DNA of 64,000 nt from Acanthamoeba lenticulata. Lineage: Eukaryota > Discosea > Longamoebia > Acanthamoebidae. The notes under the pieces were generated by a model. That model made no database searches and was not told where the DNA came from. It worked only from the letters and a program-made list of their open reading frames with translations. The position numbers were made by a program, and so were the translations under genes. The DNA lies in assembly GCA_002179805.1 (NCBI GenBank), contig NAVB01000857.1:51928-115927 (forward strand), read 5' to 3'. Positions 22,601 through 34,500 of the stretch are shown one piece after another (positions within the stretch are counted from its first letter, which is position 1; each line of letters begins with the position of its first letter).

Positions 22601-24206
22601 GAGAGCGGGCCCCGCTTGCGGAGCAGATGCCGGCCGCGATGAAGCAGAGCGCGGCCGTCCTCTGGCTGCAGGGAGGTCGCTTCAGGCACTCGGCGGACCA
22701 GTTCGAGCAGGAATTCGACTGTTGCGGCGTCGCCGTCGACGTCGCGCCAAATCGACGCCATGCCGGGGATCTTGCGCAGAAACGCCTCGACTAAGCCGCT
22801 CGACTTGTCAATGATGTCGTAGTGCACCAGCTCGCCCCCGCGGGCCAGCCAATCTCCGACCTTCTCAACGACGTGTTCGTCAGACAAATTGAAGATGATG
22901 AGGTACTGGTAGCGCAGCAACTTGTTGGGCGGCAGCGGAATGGCGCAGTGATACACGCGCGACGCCGAGTGGCTCCGGGTCAGCTGTTGGTACACCTTTA
23001 CGCTCCCCTGCTCGGACGGCAAGACCGCAAGGGCGCTGTTCCGATAGAGTGGCGTCGGCGCTTCAACGATGTCGCCAATCAGGTTGACTTGAAACACCTG
23101 GTCCTCGCCCGCTACGCCGGGAGGCAGCACCACGAAAAAGTCGTGTAGAGGCCCCTGGTCGCTGAGCTCGGCAAAGTCGGCCGGCCTCGAGACCGCCATG
23201 CGCGAAGTGATCGCTGCCTCGCTGTCCACGTTAACGAGGGGCAAGGATCCCAGCGGGGAGGCGTCGGCGGCGACCTCCTGCCAGCACAGGAGGTCTTGTG
23301 TGTCCGACTCCTTGTTTGTTAAGGAAGACTCTGCCCGCGGAGTCTTTGTCACCACAGTCGGTGAAGAGCCGGCAACAATCGACCCGGGAAGCGGGGCCCT
23401 TGAGGCGGGCCGCACTGACCCCGCTTCGGTCGGTTGCCTAGAAACGCTCGGTGAACCGAGTGACTTAATGAGCTTGAACACAGTCACGCCTTCGTCTTTC
23501 GAAAAGACATCACAGCAGAGACTGATGAGTGACGACGTCATTTCTCCGGTTCCTGTTCCGCCCACCGTTCGTGCGTGAGGATCGCGTTCTTCATCTTTTT
23601 TTGTTGCTGGTTGCACGTACGAGCGCAGGCCTGGGCAAACTGGCGATGCAGCAGCTGGCGAAGGTGATCCTGCTCCTCGGGGCTCCAGCGGTCGTCGTTG
23701 AGGACCGCCATATGCTCACGACCCAGAGCGCCGAGCCTGGCGAGGTCCTTCACCCCCTCATAGTCTTACGTCCGCGGACCATATGGGAATGTGAGGCTGT
23801 GGCGCTATTCTTATTCCACAAAGACATGCAGGAACGTACCGTGGCGAAGTCTTTGGCTGAACACAAATGCGGGCGGGAGGAAAGCCGTTAAGCCCACAAG
23901 CTCCTCTCGATTAAGTTGCGTAACGAGCGCTTCTAGGCGTTCGACCCATTCGGCGGTGCTCAAATGGGTACTCGAGGCCAGCTCATGGAGAAGGTGCACC
24001 TGTGCCGGCACATCCCCCAGCTTGGCTAAAGTGCCGTCAATGTCGCTCAGGCGGCACTCTTGATAGTACTCCTCTGCTGTTTCTCGTAATAAATCAAGGG
24101 CGACCTTGGTGACAAGTGCAACCAGATGTGCGTTCGGGGTTAGCATACGCAAGCCTTTCTCTTCATGGGTAGAGAGGGCGCTTGGTACCACTAAAGAATG
24201 GGGCAT
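7695..24206 (-). CDS. RNF213: RNF213 (mysterin)-like giant AAA+ / RZ-finger E3 ubiquitin ligase
   Basis: Giant dynein-like AAA+ protein of the RNF213 family, which in animals ubiquitylates lipid or LPS substrates and pathogens on membranes. The start chosen is the ATG at 24206, with about 150 bp to the upstream gene. Roughly fifteen or more exons encode about 5,000 residues, close to the animal length (about 5,200). Family landmarks in order: N-terminal helical arm (23.6-18.8 kb); an AAA2-like P-loop (AGMGKTHII); GETGCGKTRL and FFDEFN (AAA3 Walker A/B) with the hallmark ACNPFRR..., YPLPEIMKQYVWDFG; GKPGSSKTLA and LLLEEVGLAELSP (AAA4); LYESLYDLLNQ; HRDFKCIVIVDKDRA; PAPFLNRF; an RZ-type zinc finger (10.2 kb); and a helical C-terminal domain. 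No RING-type Cys/His cluster is visible between the AAA core and the RZ finger. The exon border at 9028-8953 (GTACGT...ACAACAG) joins the last two large exons. The stop at 7695 is the simplest end, but read-through splicing into the downstream RRM/KH-like exons is possible. Confidence 0.9.
10109..10218 (-). other. RNF213: RZ-type zinc finger of the RNF213-like protein
   Basis: The encoded segment shows a C-x-H, then six residues, CGMPM, eight residues to the next Cys (DCGVDGC) and a closing GG-x2-H. In animal RNF213 the RZ finger, not the RING, carries the ligase activity, with a Cys between the zinc ligands as the transthiolation residue. The Cys of PPCGMPM is the positional equivalent here. 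Confidence 0.8.
15151..15213 (-). other. RNF213: AAA4 Walker B region of the RNF213-like protein
   Basis: Encodes VLLLEEVGLAELSPHLPLKV. The usual Asp-Glu pair reads Glu-Glu here; the rest matches the family hallmark GLAE-x-SP-x-x-PLK. Confidence 0.8.
15374..15406 (-). other. RNF213: AAA4 Walker A (P-loop) of the RNF213-like protein
   Basis: Encodes GKPGSSKTLAM, a P-loop with the Gly-Ser-Ser-Lys form typical of RNF213 AAA4. All key residues are present. Confidence 0.85.
16389..16406 (-). other. RNF213: AAA3 Walker B of the RNF213-like protein
   Basis: Encodes FFDEFN with intact Asp-Glu. It sits in a short exon starting just after a CTTAG acceptor and is followed by TKDVPGFFK, as in the family. 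Confidence 0.75.
16679..16708 (-). other. RNF213: AAA3 Walker A (P-loop) of the RNF213-like protein
   Basis: Encodes GETGCGKTRL, an intact P-loop. It follows an AT-rich intron of about 130 bp (16.71-16.84 kb) that separates it from the preceding ARIPAIIM segment. Confidence 0.9.
18058..18090 (-). other. RNF213: AAA2-like P-loop of the RNF213-like protein
   Basis: Encodes HLAGMGKTHII, a Gly-Met-Gly-Lys-Thr P-loop upstream of AAA3. Assignment to AAA2 is by order in the family. Confidence 0.6.
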
Positions 24207-24354
24207 ACTTGGCAGCCCTCGTGGGGTAGGGCTGGTGGTCTGGCGTCGAGGAAGGTCGGAAGTTTTAATCCACCAACCCAGCGCGGCCAACAACCAGGAT
24301 CGGACGAAGGGAAAGAAGAGAAAAGAGCAGAGAATTTTGATCAGAGAAAATTGC

Positions 24355-26117
24355 TCAAATTCTTTTTGTGGGCCGCAGGACCGGCAGATGTTCAACGTCC
24401 ATGGCGTTGACCTGCTCGAGGCTCTTGCCCCGCGTCTCGTCGATACAGAACAAGGTCACCAGCGCGCCTAGCATCGCGATGACACCACACAAAATGAAGA
24501 CCATGCGCAAGCCCCACGCCTCCAGCACGTTCGCCATCGCCACTGTGGAGTTACCCACAATTACACCCCCATAAGCCACACAGGAACCCATACTCTCGAG
24601 CAAGAGGCTTGAGGCACGCACGAGAGCCCACGGCAGCGCCGAGCTTGCCAGCAGCAGCCGAGATGCCGTGGAAGGTGGCCCGGATCTCTGTCGGGAAGCT
24701 CTCCGCCGCCAGCACGTATGTCGTCGTGTTGGCGCCCGCGTTGGTCACCAGGAACGTCAGCCCATATAGCGCCATGAACACGCCGTAGTAGTGCTTCACA
24801 ATCAGGTCATAGACGCCGGCCATGGTGCCAAAGAGGGCGGCAAGCAAGAGAAAGCCTGACAGCTGGAGCCACTTGCGCCCGAGACGCGTCTCGATGAGCA
24901 GAATGGCCAGCCAGTAGCCCGGCACCGCCACGGCCGCCAGAATGACGTTGAATCGGCTGATCGTCGCCAGCTCGGATGCATTGTTGGCTTCGGTGCTCGC
25001 ACCTGATAGCTGGAGGACCTCGGCGGAGAAGAGGCCGTTGGCGTAGAAGGTGATGTCGAGCAGGAACCATGTGCCCGCCGTCCCGATCAGGCGCCTCAGG
25101 TAGGACCGCGCCAGCGCCCAGCGCGAGATCGGCAAGCCCACGATTGACGACATCTCGAAGCGGTCTGTTTCCTTCATCGTGAGCCTGGACGGAAATGTCT
25201 TGTGAGCGACTGGCCGGTCAAGTGCGAGCAAAGGACAGCGAACCGGAAGTAAAACGTGAGGATGCCAGGCACGGCACCAAACACAATGCACAGCCGCCAG
25301 ACGAGGTCGAGGTGTTCAGGCAGCACGAGCAGCAGAATCCACGCCACAAGGGCGGCGGTGAGCGAGCCAATGCCTTGCATGGAGAACACAGCAGCAGTGA
25401 GCCGCCCACGAGTGCTTGTGGTGGCCGACTCCGCTGGAAATGCCCCTTTGGCATCAGTAGGCAATCACTGCGTGGGCATAAACAAGACCGCTTTACCTGT
25501 GATGGTGGCGGACAGCGGATACTCGCCTCCAATCCCAATGCCCAGTATGAACCTTAACACCGCCAGCACGACTGCGATGGAGATCGGACCCAGCGGTACA
25601 GCCATGCCGCAAGCCAGCGTGCCGAGGATGACCACGGAGAGCGTCGCCACAAAGCCCAGCTTTCGCCCAATCTGCGTCATGCTCTTCGTAAGAGAAGGAT
25701 GGAAGACGGCAGATCGAGAAGTTGAGGCGGCACCTTGTCGGCGAGAATGCCGAACCCGATCTGGCCGAAGAGGGCGCCCACGAGCACCGCAGACGAGATC
25801 CAGCCTTTGTCCGCCGCCGTGATGCCGTGCGTGATGGCAAGAATGAGCAACACGATGTTGATCACAAACCTTCGTCGTGAGCCCCAATTGCGAAGTCAGA
25901 GTTGCACACAAAAAAGAAGCACGAGGCCAGCTTCGTACAGATCGTAGGCGTCAGACAGAAAACCAACCCCCGACACGAAGGTGCGTTGAATGGTCGACCG
26001 CCAGGTCGTAACCGACAGGGCAAGGTCATGCGAGACCTCGTTAGCGACTGCAGGCTTTTCCTCACTGCCGTCTGCATTGCACGACGTGACAGTCGACCAA
26101 GGCGAAGTCGAGTTCAT
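24355..26117 (-). CDS. PHO84/PHT1-type inorganic phosphate transporter (copy A)
   Basis: Major-facilitator proton/phosphate symporter of the PHS family, a plasma-membrane protein expected to have 12 helices. The start is the ATG at 26117 (MNSTSPW). Exon 1 ends in the family signature VSGVGFLSDAYDLY. Later exons carry DKGWISSAVLVGALFGQIG, the A-like loop ADKV-IGRK, GIGIGGEYPLSATIT, RGRLTAAVFSMQG, GTAGTWFLLDITFY, and the diagnostic ESFPTEIRATFHGISAAAGK. Introns split the gene at conserved places: 24543-24621, about 25177-25193, 25446-25497 and 25683-25738. The last exon ends with FCIDETRGKSLEQVNA. It has two paralogues in the window. The N-terminal half resembles the adjacent copy B, while the C-terminal half and the last intron resemble copy C. 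Substrate is inferred from family. Confidence 0.85.
24543..24621 (-). repeat. Last intron of transporter copy A, near-duplicate of the copy C intron
   Basis: This 79-bp intron (GTGCGT donor, CTCCACAG acceptor) shares a long near-identical core with the 80-bp intron at 36101-36180 on the opposite strand, including CTTGCTCGAG and TTCCTGTGTGGCTTATGGGG. Copy B has an unrelated intron at this place. Confidence 0.85.
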
Positions 26118-26323
26118 GATGGTGGCCACAACAGAACTGCGCTGCGTCCCTTGACGGCAGCTGCTACTCGGCCGAGAGCTATGGTGGTGCACACATAAAC
26201 ACACAAGGTCGTGCTTATCTCCGGCACTACAGTACTTGTCTCGAGCCCCAACCTTTTCGCGCTGCCCGGAAATTGCCTGCTTCTCTTGTTTGGTTGCATC
26301 GTAACGCATCATTATTCGCTCTC

Positions 26324-28259
26324 TCATGGGCGCTCCTGCTCGTCGTCATTGATGGTAAAGTCTGAAGTCGGGACTGACGAGAATTGCTGGAGCTCGATTT
26401 CCACCGGCGGGGCGTTGATCTGCTCGAGGCTCTTGCCCACGGTCTCGTCGATGCACCCGATCGTCACCACAGCGCCCAGCGCGGCGATCACGCCGCAGAT
26501 GAGGAACACGACCTGCAGGCCCCAAGCCTCCAGCACGTTGGCCATCACCACTGTGATCACCACCACCGCGTCATCCCGCAAGTCAGCCACAGGCCTGAAA
26601 CAACATGCTCCGCGAACGGCGGTAAGTGCCGGGCTGTACCCGCTCCGAGGGCGGCACCGAGCTTGCCAGCAGCAGCCGAGATGCCGTGGAAGGTGGCCCG
26701 GATCTCTGTCGGGAAGCTCTCCGCCGCCAGCACGTATGTCGTCGTGTTGGGCCCCGCGTTCGTGAAGAAGAAGGTCAACGCGTACAGGACTACGAACACG
26801 CCGTACATGGACTTGATGCTCTCAAAGACCATGGCCAGTACGCAATAGAGCACAGCCATCAGCATGAAGCCCGCGATCTGAAGCATCTTGCGCCCGAGCC
26901 GCGTCTCGATGAGGTACACGGCCGTCCAGTAGCCAGGCACCGCCGCCACGGCGAGGATGATGTTGAACCGGCTGATCGTCAGAAGCTCGTCCACCGTGGG
27001 CGGCTGGCCGGCCTTGGCCGAGGTGCCGCCGGCGCCCGACAGCTCAAGGACCTCGGCGGAGAAGAGGCCGTTGGCGTAGAAGGTGATGTCGAGCAGGAAC
27101 CATGTGCCCGCCGTCCCGATCAGGCGCCGCAGGTAGCGCCGCGCCAGCGTCCAGCGCGAGACGCGCGGGCCGCCCGCCTGCACCACGGAGAAGCGCTCGG
27201 TTTCGTGCATCGTCAGTCGGAAGTAGAACGTGAGGATGCCGGGCACGGCGCCAAAGGCGATGCACAGGCGCCAGGTGAGGTCCAGGTGGTCCGACAAGGT
27301 CTGCAGCGTGATCCATGACACGATCGCAGCAGCGAGCGAGCCCATGCCCTGCATGGAGAACACGGCTGCCGTGAGCCGTCCACGATTGCTCGTGCTCGCC
27401 GACTCAGCTGGATAATGAGAACGATGTCGTTAGCTCTTGTTCAGCGTGGCAGTAAGAGGGCAGAGAAGTAGCTCGAGGTTGGTCGCGCCGCGGTACCTGT
27501 GATGGTGGCCGAGAGCGGATACTCGCCGCCGATGCCCACGCCAAGCACGAACCGCAGCACGGCCAGCACGGCCGCGATGGAGATCGGACCCAGCGGCACG
27601 GCCATCGAGCTGGCCAGCGTGCCGAGGATGACCAGCGAGAGCGTCGCCACGAAGCCCTTCTTTCGTCCGATCTGCTCTCGCGCCAAGCCACCGAGATCAG
27701 ATTGAGTCGTTTGATCGATGGTGAGTTGCAAGAAGGAAGCAGGATCGAGACGGCACCTTGTCGGCAATGAAACCAAAGCCGATCTGGCCGAAGAGGGCGC
27801 CCACGAGCACAGCCGACGAGATCCAGCCCTTGTCCGCCGCCGTGATACCGTGCGTGGCCGATAGAATAAGCAGCACGATGTTGATCACGAACCTACGCCA
27901 CAACATGCACAGTGAGCAAACATTGGCGAAGTAAAACGAAGGAAGAGGTGAGTGTACAGGTCATAAGCGTCCGAAAGGAAGCCCACACCCGAGACAGCTG
28001 CTTTTTGGAGCGCGGCCTTCCAGTCAACGGGCGGCATAGCAGCTTGTCTAGCGACAGCGTCACGGCTGCCAAAATCTAAATCATCGTCGTCATCGACATC
28101 GTCGACCACGACTTCTTCTCCCCACTCCGCACCGCCCGTTGCCTCGTCCGCTCCACTGCTGTGGCCGTGTTCATCATAATCTGTCGCGCTGAGCCAGGGC
28201 CCATCTTTTGACAACGAAGGACCCACCCCAAGCTCGGAGCTGTTGCTGCGGCGCTCCAT
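26324..28259 (-). CDS. PHO84/PHT1-type inorganic phosphate transporter (copy B)
   Basis: Second PHS-family symporter, tandem with copy A and about 200 bp upstream of it. The start is the ATG at 28259. It has a longer acidic cytosolic N-terminus (a run of Asp residues) before VSGVGFLSDAYDLY. The following exons carry DKGWISSAVLVGALFGQIG, GVGIGGEYPLSATIT, GTAGTWFLLDITFY and ESFPTEIRATFHGISAAAGK. It keeps GPNTTTYVLAAE where copies A and C have GANTTTYVLAAE. The last intron (GTACAG...ATCACAG) differs from A and C. The C-terminal tail is acidic. Head to head with the MCRS1-like gene, with 158 bp between start codons. Confidence 0.85.
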
Positions 28260-28417
28260 TGCGAAATAAAGAATCGCAGCGTTCTCACCTTCGTTCCTCC
28301 ACCGCAGTCACCGGCCGTCTGGCAAGGGTCTTTGGGCTTACCTTTCGGAACGTTCTGAAACTGTTTCCCAAATAAATTCAACGTATTTTGTCCGCCCAAA
28401 TCGACGTTGCCGATCAG
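28260..28417. promoter_or_regulatory. Divergent intergenic region, transporter B / MCRS1-like
   Basis: 158 bp between two opposing ATGs, so it must contain both promoters and 5' leaders. No TATA box is evident. Confidence 0.5.
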
Positions 28418-31400
28418 ATGGCAGACGTGGGGGCTGGTGAGGGAAGCACTGCCCCTCGCCCTGCTGCCCGTCGAGTTGCGAAGCGAACCCGCCGAAACGT
28501 TCCAAATGCTACACCCACAACAGACGGTGGGGAAGATGCGATTCGAACAAATGGAGTAAATCACGATGACACCCCAGCAACTGCTGCTGAGACTCGTGTT
28601 GCGTCAACAATCTCTTCCGCTTCCCCGATCGTTGAACAGACACCTGTAGCTGAGCCTCCGACATCTTCAGCCTCAACGCCAGTTCGACCCAAGCGCGCCA
28701 GCGGAAAGAGGCGGAAAGGGGCTGGCGACGGCGATGACGCCAAGACGCCTCCCAAGGAGGAGCAACAAAAGCCCAAGCGGCCCCGCGGGCGGCCACGCGC
28801 CGTCCAGGCCGTCACGCTGCCGCCCGCCACCATGGCCATCTCGCCCAGGTCGTCCTCTCCCACGCCCTCCCCGCGCCAGCCGTCGCCCCCCACCTCCGCA
28901 TCTGCCGCCACGTCAGCCCAGAGCGCAGTCCCGACGGCACCAATCGCGGCAGCGGCAGCGGCACCGCCACCGCTGCCGCCACAAGAGATGATGGCAAGCG
29001 TCCCGCATTACCCGCCTGCGCAGGGAGCGCCCGGCCAAACGGCCGACAGCAGCAGCTCGGCCCAGGCCGCGTATTATCACTATCGCTTGATCACGCCCGT
29101 CCACGAGCCCTCGCCCAGCGCCTATGCCAGCCCGACGCTCTCCTACGCGCCACCGCCACAGATATCTCCGATGTCATCGCACTCAACTGCGCCACTGCCG
29201 ACCTCCTACATGCCTCCCTCCTCGTTGTCGTCACCGTCCCCGTCGTCGTACATGGCGTCCACCTCACCGTCTCCGACGTTCTCGGCCTACCCCACACCGC
29301 TCTCTCCATCATCATCACCCTCGCCGGTCATGTCCAGCTCGAGCTACGCCGGCGGTCCCTACGCTCCACGGCCAGCGCCAACGAACGGCGCCTACGTCTC
29401 GGCCGGGCCGTCCTCGTCACCGTTGCCGTCTTCCTACTCGTCGCCCTCGTTGGGCGGAAGCAACGCCATCCCCTACTGCCAGCAGACATTCTCGTACCAT
29501 CCGTCGCCCTCGTTGTCCGCCTCGCCGTCGTCGTTTGGCACAGGCGGCGCGCCGGGCCAAGGCTACGCCCAGTATTACTCCTCGTTCCGAGCCGTCAACC
29601 CGCAGCCTCGCCAGCGCAGCGCGCAGTCCCGCCGGCCGATCCCCGGCCCGCCGGCTAGCGTCTCGCCTGCCTACAGCGGTGGTGGAGCCTCCTATCCCGA
29701 CTCGGGAGGGTCCTCTCCGTACGCCGGCACAGCGGCGGCCCCGGCCTACCCGCCCTCTTCGGCCTCGTCGTCGTCGCCGTACGGCGGCTTTGTCGCGTCG
29801 TCTCCGCCCGCGCCTGGGTCCCAGTACGCCCACCAGAGCTCCTCGTATTACGCCACCTCCTCGGGGGGTCCATCGTCATCGTCCTTGTCCCCCCCGCCCT
29901 ACGTCCCTGGTTCCAGCCCCACCGGGCCCTACGGCTACACGTCGGCGGGATACCACTCGGCGGCGGCTCCGGCGGGCTCCGGTCCAGTACCTTCGGCCTC
30001 GCCCTCATCTTCGTCTTCTTCTTCCTACGTGCCGTACTACGCGAGCTATCCGTCCTACGCGGCAAACACCCAGGCCGCCGTCACATCGCAGCCTCGGCTG
30101 GCGCATGTCCCGCCGTCAAACTACTACGCTGGTGACCAGGCCAGCGCGGCGCCTGCGGCGCCGAATGATCTCGCAAGTGGCCCGAGTGTGGCGACGAGCG
30201 CCGAAGGCGCGCCACGAAGGCTGCCATCGCAAGAGGCCTTGACGGCAGCCTTCCCCTCGGCTGCAGCGGTGAGTTCATCGCCCCGGATGCCATCGCCACC
30301 GCAGTCTGGCGAGTCGCCGATCGTGGCGTCGTCATCATCGTCTTTATCTCCGTCCCCGATCTCGTCGCCGTCCATCCGGTTGTTGGGACCCGGCGGACCT
30401 CCGCCGCCGCCGTTGATGCCGCTACCTCAGCCCGTGCCGCCGGCGCTGATGAGCTCCTACCGCCCGGCGGCGAATGGGCAGTACAACCTGGTCCACCAGC
30501 AGGACATGGCGATCGGCTCGCCCCAGATGGAGCCGGTGGCGTCCGCCGCGGGGACTCGCGGGGGCAAGCGCGGCCGAGGCGCCGGCGGCCGCCCCTCCAA
30601 GGCCTCGCAGCAGCAGCAGCATGCCCCTTTCCCGGCTCATCAGCCTCACCACCCCCACTACACCCATCAGTACTACCAACACCAGCATCATTACCAGTAC
30701 CCGCACCAAGCGTGGCCGGCCACCTACGGCACGCACGGGGCTGAGGTGCCTGTTGCCAGGCTGCCCGCCGAGACCAGCGGTCATCATTATGACGCCCGTC
30801 ATGGCGACAATGGCGACCAGGCCGAGTTCGATGCGAATAGCGATGACGAGGCCGAGGCGGTGGAGCACGAGTGGACCGAGATCGATGATGTGATCCTCCT
30901 TGCGGCCATCCAGGCGTCGTCGTCGCTCGAGGAGGTGGTGCAGAAGCCCTGGCTGGCCAACCACTTCTCGCCGCAGCAGATCCGGGCTCGCTGGGAGGCC
31001 CTCCTCTACGACCCGCCCACGGCCACGTACGTGTATCGCTACAACCATGACCGTGCGCGGCCGATCCGTTACTGATTTCAATTCTTGCGCTCACAACACG
31101 CAGTGCATGCGCGGCCCGGTTGGCCGAGATCGAGTTTGATGTGAGTGTCCTTGAGCGGCTCGACGGTGTCCAGGACATCGCCGCGACAACGGCCACGGCC
31201 ACGGCTACAGCCACAACGGCAACCACAGCCAACGCAGTTTCTCCCAAGCCCGAACCGGATGCCGAAGCAACACCTTTGCCTCTTGTACATAGTTTGGCTT
31301 CCGAGCCTGGGTCAAGACCTCCAGCACGACGTCCCCTTCGCGCTCCAGGACCTCCGTTCACGCTCGATGGTGCGGCGCCTCTCAAGCTTGGCCCTCCTTC

Positions 31401-32176
31401 GTTCTATTTTCTGTTCTCATGCTCGGACGCGCGCGTTGTACAGAGCTGGACGAGCTCCGGTTCGCGGAGATGGAGGCTCGGCTGCTGCTGCTGCCGTCTG
31501 GCTGTACGCGTGTGACGGCGGCGCCGCGCGAGCTCGTCTCGCGCCTCGCGCGCAAGGCGACTTACGCCCAGGAGGGCGCACGCCTTGAAGAGCAGATCGT
31601 GCGGCTCGAGGCCGAGCTCAAGCAGCTCAAGGAGAAGAAGCTCAAGATGCTGGCGCTCCTTCGCGGCCGGCACCTCCGCTACGAAATGAAGAGCAAAGAG
31701 GTCCGCTCTATGGTCTTGTCCACTCTGTTGTTGACGGATCGATCTTCTCACCGCGGTGCGCGGGCTGGTGCAGATCGTGCTGGGCCGCACGACCGCCGAC
31801 TCGGTGGTGGACGTCGACCTGGCTGAGGAGGGCGACGCGGCCAAGATATCGCGTCGACAGGCGGTGATCAAGCTCAAGCGGGACGGCGAGTTCTACGTTC
31901 ACAACGTCGGACGGGCGACGCTCTTTGTGAACGGCCGACCCGTCCCGACGGGCAAGCGCGCCTTCCTCTCTCATTGTTGCCTCATCGAGGTATGGAAACG
32001 TCATCATCCCTCTTGACGCACTTGACCATCGTCATCCTCACTCATGGTGGCGCACACAGGTTCGGCAGCTGGCGTTTATCTTTGACATCAACCGGACCCT
32101 CCACGCGAAGCTGCGCGCCAGCCTCACGTCGGCGGCCGCAGCATCTTCGGCAGCCGCAGCGCATCTGGCTTCTTGA
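28418..32176 (+). CDS. MCRS1: MCRS1-like FHA protein (microspherule protein 1 homologue)
   Basis: Nuclear FHA protein. Animal MCRS1 is a subunit of the INO80 remodeller and NSL acetyltransferase complexes. The start is the ATG at 28418 (MADVGAGEG). The first about 780 residues are low complexity: basic KRTRR and KRPRGRPR (AT-hook-like) segments, then a very long Pro/Ser/Tyr region. The microspherule domain follows: WTEIDDVILLAAI, then IRARWEALLYDP. An intron at 31027-31103 (GTACGT...ACACGCAG) joins in phase to give TATACAARLAEIEF, matching the family. After a poorly conserved linker comes a coiled coil (31.5-31.7 kb, LRGRHLRYEMKSKE). Then comes an FHA domain (31.77-31.99 kb) with VLGRTTADSVVDVDL, ISRRQAVIKL and NGRPV, then AFIFDINRTL to the TGA at 32176. 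The exons between 31.25 and 31.45 kb are uncertain. Convergent with SRP54, 83 bp apart. Confidence 0.85.
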
Positions 32177-32259
32177 GACCACCACCCTCAGGCCTCCAAA
32201 CAAGAATCTGCTGACCGAAGACTCGGGACACGTTGAACATGTTGATCTCTCTTCAACGA

Positions 32260-34309
<2,050 letters not shown>

Positions 34310-34500
34310 GTTGTGTTATTTGATGATAGCTGAGTAAATGCCTTCTGTACCAGGCTCCAGCCTTATGGCACTTCGTCCTTGGTGTGGATGTGGCGTTGAC
34401 GTTCGCGGACCTCAGAAGTTCAGTAAAATTTCGTTCTATCAATGTCGACATTTAATATTACATGTTTCTTATTCTTCTTTTCTTGCTCCGCCCTCGTCAC

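Noticed and set aside
23538..24206. First exons of the RNF213-like gene as an independent small gene
   Set aside because: A GTACGT donor near 23840 and continuing helical sequence on the same strand fit N-terminal exons of the large gene better. The precise joins near 23.6 kb remain uncertain.
29124..31385. Long Arg/Pro/Ser frames on both strands over the MCRS1-like N-terminus
   Set aside because: They are shadows of the low-complexity Pro/Ser/Tyr coding region in other frames, with no conserved domain and no splice support.
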